Part shown: piece after piece, positions 11,861 to 25,468 of the stretch
Numbering within the stretch: the first letter of the stretch is position 1
How the letters are laid out: each line of letters begins with the position of its first letter
DNA from: Tipula vernalis
Taxonomy: Eukaryota; Arthropoda; Insecta; Diptera; Tipulidae
Assembly (NCBI GenBank): GCA_958295665.1
Contig: OY282560.1
Span: 53,630,333-53,694,332 of the forward strand
Direction: 5' to 3'
DNA: 64,000 nt
The notes under the pieces: generated by a model
What the model was told of the DNA's origin: nothing
What the model saw: the letters and a program-made list of their open reading frames with translations, nothing else
Databases searched by the model: none
Made by a program: the position numbers and the translations under genes

Positions 11861-12479
11861 ATTTACAGGCCTCAATGCCTATCAATAGAGGTATCAATCA
11901 ACGAAATCGGAGCACAATTGCAGATTTTCAATTTTGTAGCTCTGATTTTGTGGTCTATAGTCCAGGTGATTTTCAATAAAATTGAATTTTCTACAAAATG
12001 TGTAGAAATATTCTAACGATCCAAATAATCGTTGTCATGAGCAAAATTGCAGGTTTTCGATTTTGTAGCTCTGATTTTGTGGTCTATAGTCCAGGTGATT
12101 TACCATAAAATTGAATTTTCTACAAAATGTGTAGAAATATCCGAACGATCCAAATGCCCATTGGCATAAAATTTACAGGCCTCAATGCCTATCGATAGAG
12201 GTATCAATCAACGAAATCGGAGCACAATTGCAGATTTTCGATTTTGTAGCTCAGATTTTGTGGTCTATAGTCCAGGTGATTTTCAATAAAATTGAATTTT
12301 CTACAAAATGTGTAGAAATATTCTAACGATCCAAATAATCGTTGTCATGAGCAAAATTGCAGGTTTTCGATTTTGTAGCTCTGATTTTGTGGTCTATAGT
12401 CCAGGTGATTTACCATAAAATTGAATTTTCTACAAAATGTGTAGAAATATCCGAACGATCCAAATGCCCATTGGCATAA

Positions 12480-12775
12480 AATTTACAGGCCTCAATGCCT
12501 ATCAATAGAGGTATCAATCAACGAAATCGGAGCACAATTGCAGATTTTCGAATTTGTAGCTCTGATTTTGTGGTCTATAGTCCAGGTGATTTTCAATAAA
12601 ATTGAATTTTCTACAAAATGTGTAGAAATATTCTAACGATCCAAATAATCGTTGTCATGAGCAAAATTGTAGGTTTTCGATTTTGTGGTCTATAGTCCAG
12701 GTGATTTACCATAAAATTGAATTTTCTGCAAAATGTGTAGAAATATCCGAACGATCCAAATGCCCATTGGCATAA
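12480..12775. repeat. 296-bp unit with a 14-bp internal deletion
   Basis: The long-module head here reads TTTTCGATTTTGTGGTC near 12676-12692, without the intervening AGCTCTGATTTTGT. The head normally holds an imperfect 14-bp direct repeat (GATTTTGTAGCTCT, then GATTTTGTGGTCTA). The loss equals one period of it and is best explained by slippage between the two GATTTTGT copies. It is the only such deletion I found among about 400 heads. Confidence 0.88.
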
Positions 12776-15700
12776 AATTTACAGGCCTCAATGCCTATCG
12801 ATAGAGGTATCAATCAACGAAATCGGAGCACAATTGCAGATTTTCGATTTTGTAGCTCTGATTTTGTGGTCTATAGTCCAGGTGATTTTCAATAAAATTG
12901 AATTTTCTACAAAATGTGTAGAAATATTCTAACGATCCAAATAATCGTTGTCATGAGCAAAATTGCAGGTTTTCGATTTTGTAGCTCTGATTTTGTGGTC
13001 TATAGTCCAAGTGATTTACCATAAAATTGAATTTTCTACAAAATGTGTAGAAATATCCGAACGATCCAAATGCCCATTGGCATAAAATTTACAGGCCTCA
13101 ATGCCTATCAATAGAGGTATCAATCAACGAAATCGGAGCACAATTGCAGATTTTCGATTTTGTAGCTCTGATTTTGTGGTCTATAGTCCAGGTGATTTTC
13201 AATAAAATTGAATTTTCTACAAAATGTGTAGAAATATTCTAACGATCCAAATAATCGTTGTCATGAGCAAAATTGCAGGTTTTCGATTTTGTAGCTCTGA
13301 TTTTGTGGTCTATAGTCCAGGTGATTTACCATAAAATTGAATTTTCTACAAAATGTGTAGAAATATCCGAACGATCCAAATGCCCATTGGCATAAAATTT
13401 ACAGGCATCAATGCCTATCGATAGAGGTATCAATCAACGAAATCGGAGCACAATTGCAGATTTTCGATTTTGTAGCTCAGATTTTGTGGTCTATAGTCCA
13501 GGTGATTTTCAATAAAATTGAATTTTCTACAAAATGTGTAGAAATATTCTAACGATCCAAATAATCGTTGTCATGAGCAAAATTGCAGGTTTTCGATTTT
13601 GTAGCTCTGATTTTGTGGTCTATAGTCCAGGTGATTTACCATAAAATTGAATTTTCTACAAAATGTGTAGAAATATCCGAACGATCCAAATGCCCATTGG
13701 CATAAAATTTACAGGCCTCAATGCCTATCGATAGAGGTATCAATCAACGAAATCGGAGCACAATTGCAGATTTTCAATTTTGTAGCTCAGATTTTGTGGT
13801 TTATAGTCCAGGTGATTTTCAATAAAATTGAATTTTCTACAAAATGTGTAGAAATATTCTAACGATCCAAATAATCGTTGTCATGAGCAAAATTGCAGGT
13901 TTTTCGATTTTGTAGCTCTGATTTTGTGGTCTATAGTCCAGGTGATTTACCATAAAATTGAATTTTCTACAAAATGTGTAGAAATATCCGAACGATCCAA
14001 ATGCCCATTGGCATAAAATTTACAGGCCTCAATGCCAATCAATAGAGGTATCAATCAACGAAATCGGAGCACAATTGCAGATTTTCGATTTTGTAGCTCT
14101 GATTTTGTGGTCTATAGTCCAGGTGATTTTCAATAAAATTGAATTTTCTACAAAATGTGTAGAAATATTCTAACGATCCAAATAATCGTTGTCATGAGCA
14201 AAATTGCAGGTTTTCGATTTTGTAGCTCTGATTTTGTGGTCTATATTCCAGGTGATTTACCATAAAATTGAATTTTCTACAAAATGTGTAGAAATATCCG
14301 AACGATCCAAATGCCCATTGGCATAAAATTTACAGGCCTCAATGCCTATCGATAGAGGTATCAATCAACAAAATCGGAGCACAATTGCAGATTTTCGATT
14401 TTGTAGCTCTGATTTTGTGGTCTATAGTCCAGGTGATTTTCAATAAAATTGAATTTTCTACAAAATGTGTAGAAATATTCTAACGATCCAAATAATCGTT
14501 GTCATGAGCAAAATTGCAGGTTTTCGATTTTGTAGCTCTGATTTTGTGGTCTATAGTCCAGGTGATTTACCATAAAATTGAATTTTCTACAAAATGTGTA
14601 GAAATATCCGAACGATCCAAATGCCCATTGGCATAAAATTTACAGGCCTCAATGCCTATCGATAGAGGTATCAATCAACGAAATCGGAGCACAATTGCAG
14701 ATTTTCGATTTTGTAGCTCAGATTTTGTGGTCTATAGTCCAGGTGATTTTCAATAAAATTGAATTTTCTACAAAATGTGTAGAAATATTCTAACGATCCA
14801 AATAATCGTTGTCATGAGCAAAATTGCAGGTTTTCGATTTTGTAGCTCTGATTTTGTGGTCTATAGTCCAGGTGATTTACCATAAAATTGAATTTTCTAC
14901 AAAATGTGTAGAAATATCCGAACGATCCAAATGCCCATTGGCATAAAATTTACAAACCTCAATGCCTATCGATAGAGGTATCAATCAACGAAATCGGAGC
15001 AAAATTGCAGGTTTTCGATTTTGTAGCTCTGATTTTGTGGTCTATAGTCCAGGTGATTTACCATAAAATTGAATTTTCTACAAAATGTGTAGAAATATCC
15101 GAACGATCCAAATGCCCATTGGCATAAAATTTACAGGCCTCAATGCCTATCGATAGAGGTATCAATCAACGAAATCGGAGCACAATTGCAGATTTTCGAT
15201 TTTGTAGCTCTGATTTTGTGGTCTATAGTCCAGGTGATTTTCAATAAAATTGAATTTTCTACAAAATGTGTAGAAATATTCTAACGATCCAAATAATTGT
15301 TGTCATGAGCAAAATTGCAGGTTTTCGATTTTGTAGCTCTGATTTTGTGGTCTATATTCCAGGTGATTTACCATAAAATTGAATTTTCTACAAAATGTGT
15401 AGAAATATCCGAACGATCCAAATGCCCATTGGCATAAAATTTACAGGCCTCAATGCCTATCGATAGAGGTATCAATCAACGAAATCGGAGCACAATTGCA
15501 GATTTTCGATTTTGTAGCACTGATTTTGTGGTCTATAGTCCAGGTGATTTTCAATAAAATTGAATTTTCTACAAAATGTGTAGAAATATTCTAACGATCC
15601 AAATAATCGTTGTCATGAGCAAAATTGCAGGTTTTCGATTTTGTAGCTCTGATTTTGTGGTCTATAGTCCAGGTGATTTACCATAAAATTGAATTTTCTA

Positions 15701-16676
15701 CAAAATGTGTAGAAATATCCGAACGATCCAAATGCCTATTGGCATAAAATTTACAGGCCTCAATGCCTATCGATAGAGGTATCAATCAACGAAATCGGAG
15801 CACAATTGCAGATTTTCGATTTTGTAGCTCAGATTTTGTGGTCTATAGTCCAGGTGATTTTCAATAAAATTGAATTTTCTACAAAATGTGTAGAAATATT
15901 CTAACGATCCAAATAATCGTTGTCATGAGCAAAATTGCAGGTTTTCGATTTTGTAGCTCTGATTTTGTGGTCTATAGTCCAGGTGATTTACCATAAAATT
16001 GAATTTTCTACAAAATGTGTAGAAATATCCGAACGATCCAAATGCCCATTGGCATAAAATTTTCATGCCTCAATGCCTATCAATAGAGGTATCAATCAAC
16101 GAAATCGGAGCACAATTGCAGATTTTCGATTTTGTAGCTCTCATTTTGTGGTCTATAGTCCAGGTGATTTTCAATAAAATTGAATTTTCTACAAAATGTG
16201 TAGAAATATTCTAACGATCCAAATAATCGTTGTCATGAGCAAAATTGCAGGTTTTCGATTTTGGAGCTCTGATTTTGTGGTCTATAGTCCAGGTGATTTA
16301 CCATAAAATTGAATTTTCTACAAAATGTGTAGAAATATCCGAACGATCCAAATGCCCATTGGCATAAAATTTACAGGCCTCAATGCCTATCGATAGAGGT
16401 ATCAATCAACGAAATCGGAGCACAATTGCAGATTTTCGATTTTGTAGCTCAGATTTTGTGGTCTATAGTCCAGGTGATTTTCAATAAAATTGAATTTTCT
16501 ACAAAATGTGTAGAAATATTCTAACGATCCAAATAATCGTTGTCATGAGCAAAATTGCAGGTTTTCGATTTTGTAGCTCTGATTTTGTGGTCTATATTCA
16601 GGTGATTTACCATAAAATTGAATTTTCTACAAAATGTGTAGAAATATCCGAACGATCCAAATGCCCATTGGCAAAA

Positions 16677-16857
16677 AATTTACAGGCCTCAATGCCTATC
16701 AATAGAGGTATCAATCAACGAAATCGGAGCACAATTGCAGATTTTCGATTTTGTAGCTCTGATTTTGTGGTCTATAGTCCAGGTGATTTACCATAAAATT
16801 GAATTTTCTACAAAATGTGTAGAAATATCCGAACGATCCAAATGCCAATTGGCATAA
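16677..16857. repeat. 181-bp single unit, junction class 3 (example; 10 in window)
   Basis: The head begins A-type (GCACAATTGCAGA) but switches to B-type at TTACCATA, so exchange lay in the roughly 50 identical bases between. Members start at 1240, 16677, 20141, 23474, 48514, 54635, 55746, 56856, 60266 and 62746. Some are duplication copies: 20141 with 23474, and 54635 with 60266 and 62746. Confidence 0.87.
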
Positions 16858-19027
16858 AATTTACAGGCCTCAATGCCTATCGATAGAGGTATCAATCAAC
16901 GAAATCGGAGCACAATTGCAGATTTTCGATTTTGTAGCTCAGATTTTGTGGTCTATAGTCCAGGTGATTTTCAATAAAATTGAATTTTCTACAAAATGTG
17001 TAGAAATATTCTAACGATCCAAATAATCGTTGTCATGAGCAAAATTGCAGGTTTTCGATTTTGTAGCTCTGATTTTGTGGTCTATAGTCCAGGTGATTTA
17101 CCATAAAATTGAATTTTCTACAAAATGTGTAGAAATATCTGAACGATCCAAATGCCCATTGGCATAAAATTTACAGGCCTCAATGCCTATCGATAGAGGT
17201 ATCAATCAACGAAATCGGAGCACAATTGCAGATTTTCGATTTTGTAGCTCAGATTTTGTGGTCTATAGTCCAGGTGATTTTCAATAAAATTGAATTTTCT
17301 ACAAAATGTGTAGAAATATTCTAACGATCCAAATAATCGTTGTCATGAGCAAAATTGCAGTTTTTCAATTTTGTAGCTCTGATTTTGTGGTCTATAGTCC
17401 AGGTGATTTACCATATAATTGAATTTTCTACAAAATGTGTAGAAATATCCGAACGATCCAAATGCCCATTGGCATAAAATTTACAGGCCTCAATGCCTAT
17501 CAATAGAGGTATCAATCAACGAAATCGGAGCACAATTGCAGATTTTCGATTTTGTAGCTCTGATTTTGTGGTCTATAGTCCAGGTGATTTTCAATAAAAT
17601 TGAATTTTCTACAAAATGTGTAGAAATATTCTAACGATCCAAATAATCGTTGTCATGAGCAAAATTGCAGGTTTTCGATTTTGTAGCTCTGATTTTGTGG
17701 TCTATAGTCCAGGTGATTTACCATAAAATTGAATTTTCTACAAAATGTGTAGAAATATCCGAACGATCCAAATGCCCATTGGCATAAAATTTACAGGCCT
17801 CAATGCCTATCGATAGAGGTATCAATCAACGAAATCGGAGCACAATTGCAGATTTTCGATTTTGTAGCTCAGATTTTGTGGTCTATAGTCCAGGTGATTT
17901 TCAATAAAATTGAATTTTCTACAAAATGTGTAGAAATATTCTAACGATCCAAATAATCGTTGTCATGAGCAAAATTGCAGGTTTTCGATTTTGTAGCTCT
18001 GATTTTGTGGTCTATAGTCCAGGTGATTTACCATAAAATTGAATTTTCTACAAAATGTGTAGAAATATCCGAACGATGCAAATGCCCATTGGCATAAAAT
18101 TTACAGGCCTCAATGCCTATCAATAGAGGTATCAATCAACGAAATCGGAGCACAATTGCAGATTTTCGATTTTGTAGCTCTGATTTTGTGGTCTATAGTC
18201 CAGGTGATTTTCAATAAAATTGAATTTTCTACAAAATGTGTAGAAATATTCTAACGATCCAAATAATCGTTGTCATGAGCAAAATTGCAGGTTTTCGATT
18301 TTGTAGCTCTGATTTTGTGGTCTATAGTCCAGGTGATTTACCATAAAATTGAATTTTCTACAAAATGTGTAGAAATATCCGAACGATCCAAATGCCCATT
18401 GGCATAAAATTTACAGGCCTCAATGCCTATCGATAGAGGTATCAATCAACGAAATCGGAGCACAATTGCAGATTTTCGATTTTGTAGCTCAGATTTTGTG
18501 GTCTATAGTCCAGGTGATTTTCAATAAAATTGAATTTTCTACAAAATGTGTAGAAATATTCTAACGATCCAAATAATCGTTGTCATGAGCAAAATTGCAG
18601 GTTTTCGATTTTGTAGCTCTGATTTTGTGGTCTATAGTCCAGGTGATTTACCATAAAATTGAATTTTCTACAAAATGTGTAGAAATATCTGAACGATCCA
18701 AATGCCCATTGGCATAAAATTTACAGGCCTCAATGCCTATCGATAGAGGTATCAATCAACGAAATCGGAGCACAATTGCAGATTTTCGATTTTGTAGCTC
18801 TGATTTTGTGGTCTATAGTCCAGGTGATTTTCAATAAAATTGAATTTTCTACAAAATGTGTAGAAATATTCTAACGATCCAAATAATCGTTGTCATGAGC
18901 AAAATTGCAGTTTTTCGATTTTGTAGCTCTGATTTTGTGGTCTATAGTCCAGGTGATTTACCATATAATTGAATTTTCTACAAAATGTGTAGAAATATCC
19001 GAACGATCCAAATGCCCATTGGCATAA
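16858..19027. repeat. Two-unit block repeated at a 1550-bp offset
   Basis: About 620 bp at 16858-17478 recur near 18408-19028, exactly five units (1550 bp) apart. Shared markers: AATATCTGAACG (17140, 18690), GCAGTTTTTC (17361, 18911) and CCATATAATTG (near 17411, 18961). Another GCAGTTTTTC with CCATATAATTG occurs near 22864-22925. The copies have diverged: 17168 has CTCAG where 18718 has CTCTG. Confidence 0.75.
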
Positions 19028-19946
19028 AATTTACAGGCCTCAATGCCTATCAATAGAGGTATCAATCAACGAAATCGGAGCACAATTGCAGATTTTCGAT
19101 TTAGTAGCTCTGATTTTGTGGTCTATAGTCCAGGTGATTTTCAATAAAATTGAATTTTCTACAAAATGTGTAGAAGTATTCTAACGATCCAAATAATCGT
19201 TGTCATGAGCAAAATTGCAGGTTTTCGATTTTGTAGCTCTGATTTTGTGGTCTATAGTCCAGGTGATTTACCATAAAATTGAATTTTCTACAAAATGTGT
19301 GTAGAAATATCCGAACGATCCAAATGCCCATTGGCATAAAATTTACAGGCCTCAATGCCTATCGATAGAGGTATCAATCAACGAAATCGGAGCACAATTG
19401 CAGATTTTCGATTTTGTAGCTCAGATTTTGTGGTCTATAGTCCAGGTGATTTTCAATAAAATTGAATTTTCTACAAAATGTGTAGAAATATTCTAACGAT
19501 CCAAATAATCGTTGTCATGAGCAAAATTGCAGGTTTTCGATTTTGTAGCTCTGATTTTGTGGTCTATAGTCCAGGTGATTTACCATAAAATTGAATTTTC
19601 TACAAAATGTGTAGAAATATCCGAACGATCCAAATGCCCATTGGCATAAAATTTACAGGCCTCAATGCCTATCAATAGAGGTATCAATCAACGAAATCGG
19701 AGCACAATTGCAGATTTTCGATTTTGTAGCTCTGATTTTGTGGTCCATAGTCCAGGTGATTTTCAATAAAATTGAATTTTCTACAAAATGTGTAGAAATA
19801 TTCTAACGATCCAAATAATCGTTGTCATGAGCAAAATTGCAGGTTTTCGATTTTGTAGCTCTGATTTTGTGGTCTATAGTCCAGGTGATTTACCATAAAA
19901 TTGAATTTTCTACAAAATGTGTAGAAATATCCGAACGATCCAAATT

Positions 19947-22135
19947 CCCATTGGCATAAAATTTACAGGCCTCAATGCCTATCGATAGAGGTATCAATCA
20001 ACGAAATCGGAGCAAAATTGCAGGTTTTCGATTTTGTAGCTCTGATTTTGTGGTCTATAGTCCAGGTGATTTACCATAAAATTGAATTTTCTACAAAATG
20101 TGTAGAAATATCCGAACGATCCAAATGCCCATTGGCATAAAATTTACAGGCCTCAATGCCTATCGATAGAGGTATCAATCAACGAAATCGGAGCACAATT
20201 GCAGATTTTCGATTTTGTAGCTCTGTTTTTGTGGTCTATATTCCAGGTGATTTACCATAAAATTGAATTTTCTACAAAATGTGTAGAAATATCCGAACGA
20301 TCCAAATGCCCATTGGCATAAAATTTACAGGCCTCAATGCCTATCAATAGAGGTATCAATAAACGAAATCGGAGCACAATTGCAGATTTTCGATTTTGTA
20401 GCTCTGATTTTGTGGTCTATAGTCCAGGTGATTTTCAATAAAATTGAATTTTCTACAAAATGTGTAGAAATATTCTAACGATCCAAATAATCGTTGTCAT
20501 GAGCAAAATTGCAGGTTTTCGATTTTGTAGCTCTGATTTTGTGGTCTATAGTCCAGGTGATTTACCATAAAATTGAATTTTCTACAAAATGTGTAGAAAT
20601 ATCCGAACGATCCAAATGCCCATTGGCATAAAATTTACAGGCTTCAATGCCTATCGATAGAGGTATCAATCAACGAAATCGGAGCACAATTGCAGATTTT
20701 CGATTTTGTAGCTCTGATTTTGTGGTCTATAGTCCAGGTGATTTTCAATAAAATTGAATTTTCTACAAAATGTGTAGAAATATTCTAACGATCCAAATAA
20801 TCGTTGTCATGAGCAAAATTGCAGGTTTTCGATTTTGTAGCTCTGATTTTGTGGTCTATATTCCAGGTGATTTACCATAAAATTGAATTTTCTACAAAAT
20901 GTGTAGAAATATCCGAACGATCCAAATGCCCATTGGCATAACATTTACAGGCCTCAATGCCTATCAATAGAGGTATCAATCAACGAAATCGGAGCACAAT
21001 TGCAGATTTTCGATTTTGTAGCTCTGATTTTGTGGTCTATAGTCCAGGTGATTTTCAATAAAATTGAATTTTCTACAAAATGTGTAGAAATATTCTAACG
21101 ATCCAAATAATCGTTGTCATGAGCAAAATTGCAGGTTTTCGATTTTGTAGCTCTGATTTTGTGGTCTATAGTCCAGGTGATTTACCATAAAATTGAATTT
21201 TCTACAAAATGTGTAGAAATATCCGAACGATCCAAATGCCCATTGGCATAAAATTTACAGGCCTCAATGCCTATCGATAGAGGTATCAATCAACGAAATC
21301 GGAGCACAATTGCAGATTTTCGATTTTGTAGCTCAGATTTTGTGGTCTATAGTCCAGGTGATTTTCAATAAAATTGAATTTTCTACAAAATGTGTAGAAA
21401 TATTCTAACGATCTAAATAATCGTTGTCATGAGCAAAATTGCAGGTTTTCGATTTTGTAGCTCTGATTTTGTGGTCTATAGTCCAGGTGATTTACCATAA
21501 AATTGAATTTTCTACAAAATGTGTAGAAATATCCGAACGATCCAAATGCCCATTGGCATAAAATTTACAGGCCTCAATGCCTATCAATAGAGGTATCAAT
21601 CAACGAAATCGGAGCACAATTGCAGATTTTCGATTTTGTAGCTCTGATTTTGTGGTCTATAGTCCAGGTGATTTTCAATAAAATTGAATTTTCTACAAAA
21701 TGTGTAGAAATATTCTAACGATCCAAATAATCGTTGTCATGAGCAAAATTGCAGGTTTTCGATTTTGTAGCTCTGATTTTGTGGTCTATAGTCCAGGTGA
21801 TTTACCATAAAATTGAATTTTCTACAAAATGTGTAGAAATATCCGAACGATCCAAATGCCCATTGGCATAAAATTTACAGGCCTCAATGCCTATCGATAG
21901 AGGTATCAATCAACGAAATCGGAGCAAAATTGCAGGTTTTCGATTTTGTAGCTCTGATTTTGTGGTCTATAGTCCAGGTGATTTACCATAAAATTGAATT
22001 TTCTACAAAATGTGTAGAAATATCCGAACGATCCAAATGCCCATTGGCATAAAATTTACAGGCCTCAATGCCTATCGATAGAGGTATCAATCAACGAAAT
22101 CGGAGCACAATTGCAGATTTTCGATTTTGTAGCTC
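19947..22135. repeat. 2.19-kb block, copy 1 of 2 (3333-bp offset)
   Basis: Matches 23280-25468 at an offset of 3333 bp. Both copies begin with two consecutive 181-bp units of different junction class. Shared markers: CTCTGTTTTTG (20221, 23554), AATAAACGAAATC (20357, 23690), CAGGCTTCAATG (20638, 23971), ATAACATTTACAG (20939, 24272) and GATCTAAATAATC (near 21410, 24743). The match stops at 22136, where this copy has CTCAG and the other CTCTG, so about 1.1 kb between the copies is not duplicated. Confidence 0.9.
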
Positions 22136-23279
22136 AGATTTTGTGGTCTATAGTCCAGGTGATTTTCAATAAAATTGAATTTTCTACAAAATGTGTAGAA
22201 ATATTCTAACGATCCAAATAATCGTTGTCATGAGCAAAATTGCAGGTTTTCGATTTTGTAGCTCTGATTTTGTGGTCTATAGTCCAGGTGATTTACCATA
22301 AAATTGAATTTTCTACAAAATGTGTAGAAATATCCGAACGATCCAAATGCCCATTGGCATAAAATTTACAGGCCTCAATGCCTATCAATAGAGGTATCAA
22401 TCAACGAAATCGGAGCACAATTGCAGATTTTCGATTTTGTAGCTCTGATTTTGTGGTCTATAGTCCAGGTGATTTTCAATAAAATTGAATTTTCTACAAA
22501 ATGTGTAGAAATATTCTAACGATCCAAATAATCGTTGTCATGAGCAAAATTGCAGGTTTTCGATTTTGTAGCTCTGATTTTGTGGTCTATAGTCCAGGTG
22601 ATTTACCATAAAATTGAATTTTCTACAAAATGTGTAGAAATATCCGAACGATCCAAATGCCCATTGGCATAAAATTTACAGGCCTCAATGCCTATCGATA
22701 GAGGTATCAATCAACGAAATCGGAGCACAATTGCAGATTTTCGATTTTGTAGCTCAGATTTTGTGGTCTATAGTCCAGGTGATTTTCAATAAAATTGAAT
22801 TTTCTACAAAATGTGTAGAAATATTCTAACGATCCAAATAATCGTTGTCATGAGCAAAATTGCAGTTTTTCGATTTTGTAGCTCTGATTTTGTGGTCTAT
22901 AGTCCAGGTGATTTACCATATAATTGAATTTTCTACAAAATGTGTAGAAATATCCGAACGATCCAAATGCCCATTGGCATAAAATTTACAGGCCTCAATG
23001 CCTATCAATAGAGGTATCAATCAACGAAATCGGAGCACAATTGCAGATTTTCGATTTTGTAGCTCTGATTTTGTGGTCTATAGTCCAGGTGATTTTCAAT
23101 AAAATTGAATTTTCTACAAAATGTGTAGAAATATTCTAACGATCCAAATAATCGTTGTCATGAGCAAAATTGCAGGTTTTCGATTTTGTAGCTCTGATTT
23201 TGTGGTCTATAGTCCAGGTGATTTACCATAAAATTGAATTTTCTACAAAATGTGTAGAAATATCCGAACGATCCAAATG

Positions 23280-25468
23280 CCCATTGGCATAAAATTTACA
23301 GGCCTCAATGCCTATCGATAGAGGTATCAATCAACGAAATCGGAGCAAAATTGCAGGTTTTCGATTTTGTAGCTCTGATTTTGTGGTCTATAGTCCAGGT
23401 GATTTACCATAAAATTGAATTTTCTACAAAATGTGTAGAAATATCCGAACGATCCAAATGCCCATTGGCATAAAATTTACAGGCCTCAATGCCTATCGAT
23501 AGAGGTATCAATCAACGAAATCGGAGCACAATTGCAGATTTTCGATTTTGTAGCTCTGTTTTTGTGGTCTATATTCCAGGTGATTTACCATAAAATTGAA
23601 TTTTCTACAAAATGTGTAGAAATATCCGAACGATCCAAATGCCCATTGGCATAAAATTTACAGGCCTCAATGCCTATCAATAGAGGTATCAATAAACGAA
23701 ATCGGAGCACAATTGCAGATTTTCGATTTTGTAGCTCTGATTTTGTGGTCTATAGTCCAGGTGATTTTCAATAAAATTGAATTTTCTACAAAATGTGTAG
23801 AAATATTCTAACGATCCAAATAATCGTTGTCATGAGCAAAATTGCAGGTTTTCGATTTTGTAGCTCTGATTTTGTGGTCTATAGTCCAGGTGATTTACCA
23901 TAAAATTGAATTTTCTACAAAATGTGTAGAAATATCCGAACGATCCAAATGCCCATTGGCATAAAATTTACAGGCTTCAATGCCTATCGATAGAGGTATC
24001 AATCAACGAAATTGGAGCACAATTGCAGATTTTCGATTTTGTAGCTCTGATTTTGTGGTCTATAGTCCAGGTGATTTTCAATAAAATTGAATTTTCTACA
24101 AAATGTGTAGAAATATTCTAACGATCCAAATAATCGTTGTCATGAGCAAAATTGCAGGTTTTCGATTTTGTAGCTCTGATTTTGTGGTCTATATTCCAGG
24201 TGATTTACCATAAAATTGAATTTTCTACAAAATGTGTAGAAATATCCGAACGATCCAAATGCCCATTGGCATAACATTTACAGGCCTCAATGCCTATCAA
24301 TAGAGGTATCAATCAACGAAATCGGAGCACAATTGCAGATTTTCGATTTTGTAGCTCTGATTTTGTGGTCTATAGTCCAGGTGATTTTCAATAAAATTGA
24401 ATTTTCTACAAAATGTGTAGAAATATTCTAACGATCCAAATAATCGTTGTCATGAGCAAAATTGCAGGTTTTCGATTTTGTAGCTCTGATTTTGTGGTCT
24501 ATAGTCCAGGTGATTTACCATAAAATTGAATTTTCTACAAAATGTGTAGAAATATCCGAACGATCCAAATGCCCATTGGCATAAAATTTACAGGCCTCAA
24601 TGCCTATCGATAGAGGTATCAATCAACGAAATCGGAGCACAATTGCAGATTTTCGATTTTGTAGCTCAGATTTTGTGGTCTATAGTCCAGGTGATTTTCA
24701 ATAAAATTGAATTTTCTACAAAATGTGTAGAAATATTCTAACGATCTAAATAATCGTTGTCATGAGCAAAATTGCAGGTTTTCGATTTTGTAGCTCTGAT
24801 TTTGTGGTCTATAGTCCAGGTGATTTACCATAAAATTGAATTTTCTACAAAATGTGTAGAAATATCCGAACGATCCAAATGCCCATTGGCATAAAATTTA
24901 CAGGCCTCAATGCCTATCAATAGAGGTATCAATCAACGAAATCGGAGCACAATTGCAGATTTTCGATTTTGTAGCTCTGATTTTGTGGTCTATAGTCCAG
25001 GTGATTTTCAATAAAATTGAATTTTCTACAAAATGTGTAGAAATATTCTAACGATCCAAATAATCGTTGTCATGAGCAAAATTGCAGGTTTTCGATTTTG
25101 TAGCTCTGATTTTGTGGTCTATAGTCCAGGTGATTTACCATAAAATTGAATTTTCTACAAAATGTGTAGAAATATCCGAACGATCCAAATGCCCATTGGC
25201 ATAAAATTTACAGGCCTCAATGCCTATCGATAGAGGTATCAATCAACGAAATCGGAGCAAAATTGCAGGTTTTCGATTTTGTAGCTCTGATTTTGTGGTC
25301 TATAGTCCAGGTGATTTACCATAAAATTGAATTTTCTACAAAATGTGTAGAAATATCCGAACGATCCAAATGCCCATTGGCATAAAATTTACAGGCCTCA
25401 ATGCCTATCGATAGAGGTATCAATCAACGAAATCGGAGCACAATTGCAGATTTTCGATTTTGTAGCTC
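23280..25468. repeat. 2.19-kb block, copy 2 of 2
   Basis: Partner of 19947-22135. The only internal difference I noticed is AAATTGG at 24009-24015 against AAATCGG in copy 1 (base 20680). A plain tandem duplication would match for its full 3333 bp; this one ends early. A later replacement of one side, or a conversion-type copying event, is therefore implied. Confidence 0.88.

Larger units (their letters stand above)
11861..19946. repeat. Array region 3
   Basis: Unit starts: 11860, 12170, 12480, 12776, 13086, 13396, 13706, 14017, 14327, 14637, 14947*, 15128, 15438, 15748, 16058, 16368, 16677*, 16858, 17168, 17478, 17788, 18098, 18408, 18718, 19028, 19340, 19650 (asterisk = 181-bp step). Private oddities: TACAAACCTC near 14951, TTTTCATGCCT near 16060, TATATTCAGG (1-bp loss near 16598), GGCAAAAAATT near 16670 and GTGTGTAGAA (2-bp slip near 19298). 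Confidence 0.95.

Noticed and set aside
16506..16796. Open frame of 96 codons on the plus strand, with others of 68-80 codons at 2857-3063, 7172-7378 and 10142-10348 (minus) and 7838-8080, 10808-11050 and 57908-58123 (plus)
   Set aside because: All are translations of the satellite itself. They are long only where a 181-bp single unit, a 1-bp deletion or a chance substitution removes a recurrent stop. They share peptides in repeat order and have no domain, signal or conserved reading frame across copies.
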